Shown here in pieces: positions 15,563-24,045 of a stretch of 36,493 nucleotides of DNA; positions within the stretch are counted from its first letter, which is position 1, and each line of letters begins with the position of its first letter. Source of the stretch: Alistipes sp. (GTDB lineage: Bacteria; Bacteroidota; Bacteroidia; Bacteroidales; Rikenellaceae); NCBI GenBank assembly GCA_029065825.1, contig JAIEHQ010000052.1, positions 1 to 36,493 on the forward strand, read 5' to 3'. The translations under genes were made by a program, and so were the position numbers. Below the pieces are notes generated by a model. The model saw nothing but the letters and a program-made list of their open reading frames with translations, did no database searches and was not told where the DNA came from.

Positions 15563-16203
15563 AGCGTCAATATTTTATCGTAATCCATGGACAGCCGCTT
15601 GCCGACCGACGTAATGACGATCCCCACCCCGCGCTGCCGCCGCTCTTCGCGCAGCAGCGCGGCCATGACGGCGGCATTCCGCTCGTCGAGGTGGCTCATC
15701 GGCTCGTCCAGTATCAGAAAGTCGGCCGGCTGGCAGAGCATCCGCACGAACGCCACGCGCTGCCGCTGCCCGAAAGAGAGCCGCTCCAACGGCTCGTCGC
15801 GCTTGCCGGCGATCCCCAGCGCCGCGAACAGCTCCCTGATCCATGCCTCGGAGCGAAATCCCGTCAGGTCGTTCTTCAGCCGCACGTTGTCCAGCGCGCT
15901 CAGCTCGGGAAAAAGCCGCAACCCCTGGAAGGTCATCGCCAGCATGCGGCGGCGCACCTCGCTCCACCGCTTCACACCGAAGGTGCGGATATCCTCCCCG
16001 TCGAAACGGATCGCCCCCGCATAGTCGCGCCGGTATCCGTACAGAAAACCGCAAAGCGAGGACTTGCCCGTTCCCGAGGCCGCCTCGATCAGGCAGCAGT
16101 CGCCCCGCCGGAGCACCACCTCGCGGCCCCACACCTGCGACCGCAAGGGGGGATCGCCGGCAAAAGCGGCGGGCACCACCCGCAACAGCTCGATTGTTTC
16201 CAT
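15559..16203 (-). CDS. ABC transporter ATP-binding protein with atypical H-loop
   Basis: This 214-residue nucleotide-binding subunit pairs with the downstream permease. Walker A reads AASGTGKSS (first Gly replaced by Ala), the signature is LSFGQRQRVAFVRML, and Walker B plus D-loop are FLILDEPMSHLDE. The H-loop region reads GIVITSVGKRL, so the switch histidine expected after the Walker B region appears replaced. The ATG at 16203 (METIELLRV) is chosen over an upstream in-frame ATG at 16350, because the extra 49 residues have no family counterpart and are rich in Arg, Gly and Pro. No TAnnTTTG promoter is visible in the 162 bp upstream, so it may be cotranscribed with the DUF4836 gene. Confidence 0.85.
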   Translation of the reverse strand: METIELLRVVPAAFAGDPPLRSQVWGREVVLRRGDCCLIEAASGTGKSSLCGFLYGYRRDYAGAIRFDGEDIRTFGVKRWSEVRRRMLAMTFQGLRLFPELSALDNVRLKNDLTGFRSEAWIRELFAALGIAGKRDEPLERLSFGQRQRVAFVRMLCQPADFLILDEPMSHLDERNAAVMAALLREERRQRGVGIVITSVGKRLSMDYDKILTL

Positions 16204-16365
16204 CCAACTAATTCCGAATAAAATTACCGTGCCCCGCACAAAGCGCGCGCTGCACGCAAAACCCGCCGCACGACGATGCCCGGCCACCGCAGGCCGAAAA
16301 AACCCGGAACGAGGCGGCACGCCCGCCGACCGTCCCGGATTCCGAATCATCGCCGCATCGCGGCA

Positions 16366-17928
16366 CTACTCCTCCTGCAGCGCCCGGTCGCCCAGCTCTT
16401 CGATCAGCGCATAGATCGTCGCGACAGCATTGCGCTCCTTGTCGGTCATCTCGACCACGAAGGTCGCACGCTCCTGGCGCTCGCTTCTTACCTCGATCTT
16501 CTCGAACAGCTCCAGCACCTTCATCGCCACCGCCTGTTCCTGCGCCTGGCTTTCATTGCGAGGTACGAACACATCGCCGAGCAGCTGCCGGATCTCCACG
16601 AAATCGACATTCATCGCACCGTAGGCTCCGCGGAACAGGGTGCCCAATGCCGAAGCGTCGGTAAAGTCGCCGCATCCCTCGGCCAGCGAAGCGGCCATAC
16701 AGGGCACGGTGGTCGCGTAGAAACGTCCGTCGCGTTCGCCGAAATAGAGCCACTGACGGCTGTCGATGCGAAGCCGATAGACTCCGGCATCGTACTCCTC
16801 CGCCCCGGAGGCCACCTCCAGAATACTCTTCACGATTCCTGCGTGCGGAGCGGTTGCCAGGAAGGTTATTTCGAGGTTGTCGCTTTCGGCATCGAATCCG
16901 TGAACGGCCAGCGCGACATCGCCGTCGATCGCCTCCAGTATCGTCTGCACCTGAGGTGCCATCGCCAGCAGCATCGAGTACATCGGGATCTGCTGCAACA
17001 TCGCGTAAACCCGGGCACCCTTCATGCTCCAGGCCGCCAGAGCCAGATTGCCCCCCGGCAGCGACTCGAGGAATCCGCCGTCGATCTTCTGCGCGCCCGA
17101 AACGAACTCGCGATACTGCGACTCGGCCTCCCTGCCGTCGAAGAAGAGCGACACTTCGGAGACGATCCGCCCCTTCTCGAAATTGACCGGCGCGACATAC
17201 GACATGCGCGACAGGAACTCCATCCCCGGGATCGAGGTCATCCCGATACCCGTCTGGCTCATGAACTGAACGAAGACCGGTCCGTAATTCATCGCCAGCA
17301 CGATATCGCTCCCGGCATCGAACGCACGGGACAGCTCCGGGCGGTGCATGAGGCTCTCGCCCCGCTTCTGTGCGAAAAGTCTGCGCGCGACAACCTCGAC
17401 ATCGCAACCCGGATCGGAGGAAAAGAGCAGCAGGAAAGCCTCGTCGTCGAAAGCGACGACCTCCGGCAGCCCCTCGGGAAGAGCACCCCGGACGAGGGTC
17501 GGCCCCGACGCTACGGCCTCCTCCCAGTCGGCGGCTCCGCACCACTCGAGCAGCTCTTTCACTGCGGCACGATCCTTCACCTTGCCGAGCAGACCGGCCG
17601 TAAAGCGCCCGGCGGAGAGATCGTCCGGCATGGCGAAGAAGAAGAGGTCACTGTGCGGATCGAGTCCCGACTTCTCGGGATCGGCGATCAGCGCGAGCAT
17701 TCTCTCGCGGTCGGCCGGCGACATGTCGGCATCGATCGCCCCCTCGACGAGCCGGTAGAGAACGGTTCCGGTCGGCTCGCCCGCATCGGCCTTCCCGGCG
17801 ATCGAGGCGGGATTGACCGAAACGACCGTAAAGGCATCGGCCGGGAGCAGGTTGCGGTAATCCCTCTTACCGCACGAAGCGAACAGCAACGCGACGCACA
17901 GGGCGACGCACAGAGCAATTTTTTTCAT
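16366..17928 (-). CDS. DUF4836-family lipoprotein
   Basis: The 520-residue product starts with a lipoprotein signal peptide whose lipobox is LFASC (Cys at residue 19), so it should be a lipid-anchored envelope protein. The mature part begins RDYRNLLPADAFTVVSVNPASIAGKA, the pattern of DUF4836 proteins of Bacteroidetes, and continues with repeated mixed alpha/beta segments such as FFFAMPDDLSAGRFTAGLLGKV and WLYFGERDGRFYATT. The molecular function of the family is not known. A -7 element lies 27-34 bp upstream, giving a leader of about 20 nt. It is followed after 162 bp by the ABC transporter genes on the same strand, so a functional link is possible but unproven. Confidence 0.82.
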   Translation of the reverse strand: MKKIALCVALCVALLFASCGKRDYRNLLPADAFTVVSVNPASIAGKADAGEPTGTVLYRLVEGAIDADMSPADRERMLALIADPEKSGLDPHSDLFFFAMPDDLSAGRFTAGLLGKVKDRAAVKELLEWCGAADWEEAVASGPTLVRGALPEGLPEVVAFDDEAFLLLFSSDPGCDVEVVARRLFAQKRGESLMHRPELSRAFDAGSDIVLAMNYGPVFVQFMSQTGIGMTSIPGMEFLSRMSYVAPVNFEKGRIVSEVSLFFDGREAESQYREFVSGAQKIDGGFLESLPGGNLALAAWSMKGARVYAMLQQIPMYSMLLAMAPQVQTILEAIDGDVALAVHGFDAESDNLEITFLATAPHAGIVKSILEVASGAEEYDAGVYRLRIDSRQWLYFGERDGRFYATTVPCMAASLAEGCGDFTDASALGTLFRGAYGAMNVDFVEIRQLLGDVFVPRNESQAQEQAVAMKVLELFEKIEVRSERQERATFVVEMTDKERNAVATIYALIEELGDRALQEE

Positions 17929-17954
17929 ACAATCGGTGGTTTAGCTTATTTTCG

Positions 17955-17962
17955 CAAATATA
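17955..17962 (-). promoter_or_regulatory. -7 element of the DUF4836 lipoprotein gene
   Basis: TATATTTG on the minus strand matches TAnnTTTG. Start predicted near 17948, about 20 nt before the ATG at 17928. Confidence 0.6.
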
Positions 17963-18043
17963 CGCAGGAATCGCCACAACTGCAAATCCCGGGCGTACAA
18001 TTCCCGGGCGCGCCCTGCGGCATCCCGCCCGCAGCAGGGGCGG

Positions 18044-18086
18044 AAAAAGAGGGATGCGCCTCCTCGCCGGGCAAGGAAGCGCATCC
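18044..18086 (-). terminator. Intrinsic terminator of purB
   Basis: On the minus strand GGATGCGC (18086-18079) pairs with GCGCATCC (18059-18052). A partly paired inner part (CTTCCT/AGGAG) extends the stem, and a CTCTTTTT run follows. It starts 22 nt after the purB stop codon, the usual place for a Rho-independent terminator. Confidence 0.75.
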
Positions 18087-18108
18087 GCTCGGGGGTGCGG
18101 GACGCGAA

Positions 18109-19458
18109 CTATTCGAACACGCCCGTATAGCTCTGCGGCGTGATGGCTCGCAGCTCCTCGCGCACCGACTCCTCGACATCGAGTTCGGCCACGAACGCGG
18201 CGATCGACTCGCGGGTAATGTGGGCGTTGGTCCGCGTGAGCGCCTTGAGCGCCTCGTAGGGCGAGGGATAACCCGCACGGCGCAGCACGGTCTGGATGCC
18301 CTCGGCCACGACGGCCCAGTTGTTCTCCAGGTCGCGGTCGATCGCCTCGCGGTTGAGCAGCAGCTTGCCCAGCCCCTTCTTGAGCGAGCGCAGGGCGATC
18401 AGCGCATGGGCCATCGGCACGCCGATGTTGCGCAGCACGGTCGAGTCGGTCAGGTCGCGCTGCAGGCGCGAAACGGGCAGCTTCGAGGCCAGGTGCTCGT
18501 ACACGGCGCTGGCGATGCCCAGGTTGCCCTCGGCGTTCTCGAAGTCGATGGGATTGACCTTATGGGGCATGGCGCTCGAACCGACCTCGCCCGCCTTGAT
18601 CCGCTGCTTGAAGTACTCCATCGAAATGTAGGTCCACACGTCGCGGCAGAGGTCGATCAGGATCGTGTCGATGCGCTTCAGGTTGTCGAAGATCGCCGCC
18701 AGGTTGTCGTAATGCTCGATCTGGGTGGTGTACTGCGAGCGCTCCAGCCCCAGCTGCCCGCCGACGAACCGGTTGGCGAAAGCCACCCAGTCGATCGCGG
18801 GATAGGCGACGTGGTGTGCGTTGAAGTTGCCGGTCGCGCCGCCGAACTTGGCCGGCACGGGCAGCGCACGCAGCTGCGCAAGCTGCTTGTCGAGCCGCTC
18901 CACGAATACGGCGATCTCCTTGCCCAGACGCGTGGGCGAAGCCGGCTGACCGTGCGTGCGCGCCAGCATCGGCACCCCGCGCCACTCCTCGGCCATCGCG
19001 CGCAGCGTCGCCACCAGCTCCTCGGCCTCGGGCAGATAGACCTCCGCGATCGCATCCTTGAGCGTGAGCGGGATCGACGTGTTGTTCACATCCTGCGACG
19101 TGAGCCCGAAGTGCACGAACTCCTTGAAGTCCGACAGGCCCAGCGCGTCCATCTTCTCCTTGAGCAGGTACTCGACGGCTTTCACGTCGTGGTTGGTCAC
19201 GGACTCGATCTCCTTGACGCGCAGCGCATCCTGCTCGGTAAAGTCGCGATAGACGGAGCGCAGCGCCTCGAACGAGGCGGGATCCACCGCCCGCAGTTCG
19301 GGCAGCGGCAGCTCGCACAGAGCGATGAAGTATTCCACCTCGACCCGCACACGGTAACGAATCAGTGCGTATTCCGAAAAATAATCGGCCAGTTTCTCCG
19401 TTTGATTGCGGTAGCGGCCATCGACGGGAGAAATGGCAGTAAGTTTGTCCAGCAACAT
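18109..19458 (-). CDS. purB: Adenylosuccinate lyase PurB
   Basis: The 449-residue enzyme splits adenylosuccinate to AMP and fumarate, and SAICAR to AICAR and fumarate, in purine synthesis. The fumarase/aspartase superfamily signature SSAMPHKVNPIDFENAEGN is present, as are the ARTHGQPASPTRLGKE and FGLTSQDVNNTS segments with active-site His residues. Length fits the E. coli-type enzyme (456). The ATG at 19458 (MLLDKLTAISPVDGRYR) is chosen. The in-frame ATG at 19500 lies upstream of the TAnnTTTG element and so outside the predicted transcript. It is a single-gene unit with its own promoter and terminator. Confidence 0.96.
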   Translation of the reverse strand: MLLDKLTAISPVDGRYRNQTEKLADYFSEYALIRYRVRVEVEYFIALCELPLPELRAVDPASFEALRSVYRDFTEQDALRVKEIESVTNHDVKAVEYLLKEKMDALGLSDFKEFVHFGLTSQDVNNTSIPLTLKDAIAEVYLPEAEELVATLRAMAEEWRGVPMLARTHGQPASPTRLGKEIAVFVERLDKQLAQLRALPVPAKFGGATGNFNAHHVAYPAIDWVAFANRFVGGQLGLERSQYTTQIEHYDNLAAIFDNLKRIDTILIDLCRDVWTYISMEYFKQRIKAGEVGSSAMPHKVNPIDFENAEGNLGIASAVYEHLASKLPVSRLQRDLTDSTVLRNIGVPMAHALIALRSLKKGLGKLLLNREAIDRDLENNWAVVAEGIQTVLRRAGYPSPYEALKALTRTNAHITRESIAAFVAELDVEESVREELRAITPQSYTGVFE

Positions 19459-19488
19459 AATATTTTCGATATGATTTGATTTCCGGTT

Positions 19489-19496
19489 CAAAAATA
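19489..19496 (-). promoter_or_regulatory. -7 element of purB
   Basis: TATTTTTG on the minus strand matches TAnnTTTG. Start predicted near 19482, 24 nt before the chosen ATG, which excludes the upstream ATG at 19500. Confidence 0.6.
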
Positions 19497-19549
19497 GCAC
19501 TTTTAATCGAGAAATCGAACCTGCCCGCCGCTAATGGCCGATTTTTTTC

Positions 19550-19557
19550 TACCTTTG
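19550..19557 (+). promoter_or_regulatory. -7 element of the DUF4834-mlaEF operon
   Basis: TACCTTTG matches TAnnTTTG. Start predicted near 19564, about 24 nt before the ATG at 19588. It lies only 53 bp from the divergent purB -7 element. Confidence 0.6.
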
Positions 19558-19587
19558 TCCTATTATAAACCAACGATTCCCGAACCG

Positions 19588-19974
19588 ATGAATTTTCTGA
19601 CGGCTCTTATCGACGGTCTGACCGGCTTCGTGCGGCGCAATCCGCTTTTCTGCCTGCTGCTCCTGCTGCTGGCGCTCTTCGCACCCTCGGTGCTGGAGGG
19701 CATCGCCATGTTTGTCGTATATGCCGTACTCGGACTCATGCTGCTCTTCGCCGCGATCGTCTTCTCGTTCCGCTGGAAGCTCTACCGCATGCGGCGCGAC
19801 ATGGAGAAGCAGTTCGGCTCCGGCACGACCGCCGGCGGCCACACCTCCCGCAACCGCGAGGGCGAGGTAAAGATCCGCAAGACGGCCGACGCCCCCGAAA
19901 AACGCATCCGCCGCGACGTGGGCGACTACGTCGATTTCGAAGAGATGCCCGACTCCGACAAAAACGCACAGTAG
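19588..19974 (+). CDS. DUF4834-family small membrane protein
   Basis: The 128-residue protein has a hydrophobic N-terminal half with two membrane segments (about 18-32 and 37-58), then a basic linker. It ends with KRIRRDVGDYVDFEEM, the conserved tail of DUF4834 proteins from Bacteroidetes. Function is unknown. The ATG at 19588 is used because the in-frame ATG at 19534 lies upstream of the promoter element. The stop is 7 nt before the MlaE-like permease gene, so the three genes 19588-21486 form one transcript and this protein may assist the lipid transporter (inference). Confidence 0.8.
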   Translation: MNFLTALIDGLTGFVRRNPLFCLLLLLLALFAPSVLEGIAMFVVYAVLGLMLLFAAIVFSFRWKLYRMRRDMEKQFGSGTTAGGHTSRNREGEVKIRKTADAPEKRIRRDVGDYVDFEEMPDSDKNAQ

Positions 19975-19981
19975 TCCCGCC

Positions 19982-20725
19982 ATGCTCAAGATACTCGAAC
20001 AGATCGGCCGCTACACCCTGCTCATGGGCAAGGTCTTCTCCCGGCCCGAAAAGATATCGATCTACCGCCGCCGCATCGTCCGCGAGATGGAGGCGCTCGG
20101 ACTCGACTCGATCGGCCTGACGGCCATCATCTCGGTCTTCATCGGCGCGGTCATCACGCTCCAGATGTCGATCAACCTCGAATCGCCCTTCATTCCGCAG
20201 TACCTGATCGGCTACGCCACGCGCGAGACGATGATCCTCGAATTCTCCTCGACGGTCGTGGCGCTGATCCTGGCCGGAAAGGTCGGGTCGAGCATCGCCT
20301 CCGAGATCGGCACCATGCGCATCACCGAACAGATCGACGCGCTGGAGATCATGGGGGTCAATTCGGCCTCCTACCTGATCCTCCCGAAGATCGTGGCCAC
20401 GGTGTTCTTCTTCCCCTTTCTGGCGATCCTGAGCATCCTGATCGGCATCGCCGGCGGCTACGCGATCTCCGTACTGACGGGCATCATGATTCCGGACGAC
20501 TACATCGAAGGACTCCTCTACGACTTCCGCCCCTACTCGATCGTCTATACGCTGATCAAGATGGCCTTCTTCGCCTTCATCATCACCTCGATCTCCGCCT
20601 TCTTCGGCTACTACGCCAAGGGCAACTCGCTCGAGGTGGGCACGGCCTCGACGCGGGCGGTGGTCGCCAGCTCGATCGTCATCATGATCTTCAACCTGAT
20701 CCTCACGCAAATCCTGCTCATATGA
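19982..20725 (+). CDS. MlaE-family lipid ABC transporter permease
   Basis: This 247-residue inner-membrane protein matches the MlaE/YrbE family. It has the conserved GLDSIGLTAIISVFIGAVITLQ segment, then ILEFSSTVVALILAGKVGSSIASEIGTMRITEQIDALEIMG, the family hallmark, and five to six membrane helices. MlaE is the permease of the phospholipid transport system between inner and outer membranes. It overlaps the ATPase gene by 4 nt (ATGA at 20722-20725). A substrate-binding MlaD gene normally follows but is not in this operon. Confidence 0.93.
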   Translation: MLKILEQIGRYTLLMGKVFSRPEKISIYRRRIVREMEALGLDSIGLTAIISVFIGAVITLQMSINLESPFIPQYLIGYATRETMILEFSSTVVALILAGKVGSSIASEIGTMRITEQIDALEIMGVNSASYLILPKIVATVFFFPFLAILSILIGIAGGYAISVLTGIMIPDDYIEGLLYDFRPYSIVYTLIKMAFFAFIITSISAFFGYYAKGNSLEVGTASTRAVVASSIVIMIFNLILTQILLI

Positions 20726-21486
20726 TAACCGCGGAACATATTTCGAAATCGTTCGAAGGCCACACCGTGCTCGACGACATATCGGCCGAATTCGAGACCG
20801 GCAAGACCAACCTGATCATCGGCAAGAGCGGTTCGGGCAAGACGGTGCTGCTCAAGAGCCTGGTGGGACTGCACCCGGTCGATTCGGGCACCATACGCTA
20901 CGACGAGACCGACTTCACGGCCCTCGGATTCAAGGAGCGCAAGGCGATCCGCCGCGACATCGGCATGATCTTCCAGGGCGGGGCGCTGCTCGACTCCTCG
21001 ACCGTGGCGGAGAACGTCCAGCTGCCGCTCGACCTCTTTACCGAACAGAGCGAGGAGGAGAAGCGCGCGCGAGTCGAGTTCTGCCTCCAGCGCGTGCGGC
21101 TCAGCAACGCCGGCGAGCTCTACCCCGCCGAGCTGAGCGGCGGCATGATCAAGCGCGTGGCGATCGCCCGCGCCATCGTGCTCAACCCCAAATACCTCTT
21201 CTGCGACGAACCCAACTCGGGACTCGACCCCCAAACCTCGATCGTGATCGACAACCTGATCCACGAGATCACCCACGAATACGGCATCACGACCATCATC
21301 AACACCCACGACATGAACTCCGTGATGGAGATCGGCGAAAAGATCGTCTATATCCACGAAGGACGCAAGTGGTGGGAGGGCACCAAGGACGAGATCCTGC
21401 AGGCCGACAACCCCGAGCTGAACGCGTTCGTCTTCGCCTCGGCAATGGCCAAACGCGCCCGGGCGAAGGTCTTTTCCGAGAAATAG
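20722..21486 (+). CDS. MlaF-like lipid ABC transporter ATP-binding protein
   Basis: The 254-residue ATPase has Walker A GKSGSGKTVLLK, the Q-loop in IGMIFQGGALLDS, the signature LSGGMIKRVAIARAI, Walker B YLFCDEPNSGLDP and the switch His in INTHDMNSV. Together with FQGGALLDSSTVAENV this is typical of MlaF. It energises the MlaE permease encoded just upstream with a 4-nt overlap. The next gene, gapA, has its own promoter, so this ends the operon. Confidence 0.93.
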   Translation: MITAEHISKSFEGHTVLDDISAEFETGKTNLIIGKSGSGKTVLLKSLVGLHPVDSGTIRYDETDFTALGFKERKAIRRDIGMIFQGGALLDSSTVAENVQLPLDLFTEQSEEEKRARVEFCLQRVRLSNAGELYPAELSGGMIKRVAIARAIVLNPKYLFCDEPNSGLDPQTSIVIDNLIHEITHEYGITTIINTHDMNSVMEIGEKIVYIHEGRKWWEGTKDEILQADNPELNAFVFASAMAKRARAKVFSEK

Positions 21487-21548
21487 CCCGCCGCTCCTGC
21501 GGGCGGTCCGGGAGGGGAGCGCCGCACCCGAAATAAATCGGCGGAATA

Positions 21549-21580
21549 TTTGCTTATCCCGCCAAAAGTGCGTAATTTTG
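21549..21580 (+). promoter_or_regulatory. Promoter of gapA
   Basis: TAATTTTG (21573-21580) with TTTG at 21549-21552 and a 20-nt spacer form a near-consensus Bacteroidetes promoter, as expected for a highly expressed glycolytic gene. Start predicted near 21587, about 50 nt before the ATG. The leader is AT-rich before the start codon. Confidence 0.75.
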
Positions 21581-21637
21581 TCTTTGACTAACAAAGTCGG
21601 AACACAGGGATCAATATTCACTTAAAATAATAACGTC

Positions 21638-22654
21638 ATGTCGAAAATCAAAATTGGTATCAACGGTTTCGGTCGTATCGGCCGTCTGGTATTCCGTGCC
21701 GCATGCAACAATGCCGACACCATCGAGGTAGTAGGAATCAACGACCTGATTCCGGTAGATTACATGGCTTACATGCTCAAGTACGACTCGGTACACGGCC
21801 AGTTCAACGGTACGATCGAGGTCTGTGACGGCAAGCTCGTGGTAAACGGCCACGCCATCCGCGTAACGGCCGAGAAGGATCCCGCCAACCTGAAGTGGGA
21901 CGAAGTGGGTGCCGAGTACGTCGTCGAATCGACCGGTCTGTTCCTCACGCGCGAGAAATCGGAGGCTCACCTGAAAGCGGGTGCCAAGTACGTAGTCATG
22001 TCGGCTCCGTCGAAGGACGACACCCCGATGTTCGTATGCGGTGTGAACGCCGACACCTACGCCGGCCAGGACATCGTCTCGAACGCATCGTGCACCACCA
22101 ACTGCCTGGCTCCGCTGGCCAAGGTCATCAACGACAACTTCGGCATCGTCGAGGGTCTGATGACCACCGTACACGCGACCACCGCCACGCAGAAGACCGT
22201 CGATGGTCCCTCGCTGAAGGACTGGCGCGGCGGACGTGCCGCCGGCGGCAACATCATCCCCTCCTCGACGGGTGCGGCCAAGGCCGTGGGCAAGGTCATC
22301 CCCGCACTGGCAGGCAAGCTGACCGGCATGTCGTTCCGCGTGCCGACGCTCGACGTTTCGGTGGTCGATCTGACCGTCCGTCTGGAGAAGGCAGCCACCT
22401 ACGAGGAGGTCAAGGCAGCCGTGAAGCGCGCTTCCGAGAACGAGCTGAAGGGCATCCTGGGCTACACCGAGGACGACGTGGTATCGACCGACTTCACGAG
22501 CGATCCGCGCACCTCGATCTTCGACGCGAAGGCCGGCATCGCCCTCAACGACCGCTTCATGAAGCTCGTTTCGTGGTACGACAACGAGTGGGGCTACTCG
22601 AACAAGATCATCATGCTGATCGGCAAGATGGCCGCTTTCAACAACAAGAAATAG
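21638..22654 (+). CDS. gapA: Glyceraldehyde-3-phosphate dehydrogenase (type I)
   Basis: The 338-residue enzyme oxidises glyceraldehyde-3-phosphate to 1,3-bisphosphoglycerate with NAD in glycolysis. The N-terminal GINGFGRIGRLVFR nucleotide-binding loop, the catalytic SNASCTTNC (Cys152) and the base His in TTVHATTATQ (His179) are all present, as is the C-terminal WYDNEWGYSNK. The length is normal. The gene is monocistronic: a strong promoter lies upstream and an 11-bp-stem terminator follows 21 bp downstream. Frequent GGT and other non-GC-rich codons compared with neighbouring genes suggest high expression. Confidence 0.97.
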   Translation: MSKIKIGINGFGRIGRLVFRAACNNADTIEVVGINDLIPVDYMAYMLKYDSVHGQFNGTIEVCDGKLVVNGHAIRVTAEKDPANLKWDEVGAEYVVESTGLFLTREKSEAHLKAGAKYVVMSAPSKDDTPMFVCGVNADTYAGQDIVSNASCTTNCLAPLAKVINDNFGIVEGLMTTVHATTATQKTVDGPSLKDWRGGRAAGGNIIPSSTGAAKAVGKVIPALAGKLTGMSFRVPTLDVSVVDLTVRLEKAATYEEVKAAVKRASENELKGILGYTEDDVVSTDFTSDPRTSIFDAKAGIALNDRFMKLVSWYDNEWGYSNKIIMLIGKMAAFNNKK

Positions 22655-22675
22655 TCTCCCGCCACGACGGGAACG

Positions 22676-22706
22676 AGAGGACGCGCTTTCCGGCGCGTCC
22701 TCTTTT
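22676..22706 (+). terminator. Intrinsic terminator of gapA
   Basis: AGAGGACGCGC and GCGCGTCCTCT form an 11-bp stem around TTTCCG, ending in a TTTT run. It starts 21 bp after the gapA stop. Confidence 0.85.
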
Positions 22707-22852
22707 CGTTTGCGGCAAGATCGTCTCCGCCCCGAAGCCCTGCACGACGGGTCTCCGCCCGGCGCAGGCAACCGCCCCCGTTTCCGGCAGGCAGGGCCGA
22801 CTGCGGAGCGCGGCGGAAACCGCCCCGAATGCGGGAGGAAGCAGGGGAAATG

Positions 22853-22888
22853 AAAAATCCGCCCGGAACCTTGCGTTCCCGGACGGAT
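22853..22888 (-). terminator. Terminator of the YeiH-family gene
   Basis: On the minus strand ATCCG...CCGGGAA pairs with TTCCGGG...CGGAT around a short loop with one imperfect position, and TTTTTC follows. It starts 18 nt after the stop of the minus-strand gene. The 150 bp between this and the gapA terminator hold nothing else that I can support. Confidence 0.7.
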
Positions 22889-22906
22889 CACGAAATTACC
22901 GCAGCC

Positions 22907-23839
22907 CTACAGCATCAGGATGACGGCCAGCGAGACGAAGGAGATGACGGCCCACAGCACGACACCCAGCACGAGCGGCTTGAGTCCCACCTTGCGGATC
23001 ACATCGACCGAGAGTCCCCCGCCGATGAGGAAAAGCGTAGCCGACAGACCGCTGCGGGCGGCGACCGAGATGCCGTGCGTCAGCTGGCCTGGCAGGGTGC
23101 AATAGGTGTTGAGCAGCATCGCCGCGATGAACCAGAGGATGAACCAGGGAATTTGCACCTTCTTGCCCTTCTGGCGGAAGATGAGCGCCGAGACCAGCGA
23201 GAGGGGAATGATCCAGAGCGCCCGGGTCAGCTTGACGGTCGTCGCCACCTTGAGCGCCTCCTCGCCGTAGGCGGCACCCGCTCCCACGACCGAACTGGTG
23301 TCGTGGATGGCGATGGCGGCCCAGGTGCCGAACTGCACCTGTCCCATCTCCAGCCAGCGGCCCACGACCGGGAAGACGAACAGCGCAACGGCATTGAGAA
23401 TGAATATCGTCGCCAGCGACAGGGAGGTCTGGTTCTCGTCGGCATCGATCACGGGAGCCACCGCCGCGATGGCGCTTCCGCCGCAAATGGCCGTGCCCGA
23501 AGCGATCAGATAACCGCTCTTGCGGTCCACGCACAACAGCCGGGCGGCCAATACCCCCACGACCATCACCATGACCACCGACACGACCGTGAAGATCATG
23601 CCGTCGCGCCCGGCAGCCAGCGATTCGTGGAAGTTCATTCCGAAGCCGAGGCCCACGACGCACCACTGCAACAGCAGCTTCGATGCCTTCTTGCTCTGCG
23701 CCGGGAATGGGTTGCCGAGAATCAGGGCGAACAGAATGCCCGCAAAGAGCGCCACCGCCGGCGAAACGAAAAGCGAGCCGACCAGCAAAACGACGAACAA
23801 CGCCTGCAATCCGGACGATTGGATGTTTCCTTTTTTCAT
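22907..23839 (-). CDS. YeiH-family (UPF0324) putative anion transporter
   Basis: This 310-residue membrane protein has about nine to ten hydrophobic helices. The motifs LLQWCVVGLGFGMNF and SGTAICGGSAIAAVAPVI, together with AIAIHDTSSVVGAG, are the conserved core of the YeiH/UPF0324 family. Some members are annotated as putative sulfate exporters, but transport has been shown for few of them. It is a single-gene unit with a -7 element at 23869-23876 and its own terminator. The substrate is unknown. Confidence 0.85.
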   Translation of the reverse strand: MKKGNIQSSGLQALFVVLLVGSLFVSPAVALFAGILFALILGNPFPAQSKKASKLLLQWCVVGLGFGMNFHESLAAGRDGMIFTVVSVVMVMVVGVLAARLLCVDRKSGYLIASGTAICGGSAIAAVAPVIDADENQTSLSLATIFILNAVALFVFPVVGRWLEMGQVQFGTWAAIAIHDTSSVVGAGAAYGEEALKVATTVKLTRALWIIPLSLVSALIFRQKGKKVQIPWFILWFIAAMLLNTYCTLPGQLTHGISVAARSGLSATLFLIGGGLSVDVIRKVGLKPLVLGVVLWAVISFVSLAVILML

Positions 23840-23868
23840 AAGTCAATAACTTTTCATAAGCAATGCCG

Positions 23869-23876
23869 CAAAGATA
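23869..23876 (-). promoter_or_regulatory. -7 element of the YeiH-family gene
   Basis: TATCTTTG on the minus strand matches TAnnTTTG. Start predicted near 23862, about 23 nt before the ATG at 23839. Confidence 0.6.
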
Positions 23877-24015
23877 GGGCGCTTTACCTGCCGAAACAAG
23901 GGAAAAATAGTTATGACGGATAACAGAAAGTTATCCGACCCCTGTTTCCGCCCGCTACGCCGCTGCCGGACCGTGCGAAGCCGGGACGACGCTTCCGATT
24001 GTGGCGGAAAATGCC

Positions 24016-24023
24016 TATTTTTG
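24016..24023 (+). promoter_or_regulatory. -7 element of the ispG-wbqC operon
   Basis: TATTTTTG matches TAnnTTTG. Start predicted near 24030, 16 nt before the ATG at 24046. It excludes the in-frame upstream ATG at 24001. Confidence 0.6.
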
Positions 24024-24045
24024 CGGGACAATCAATCAACAAGCG

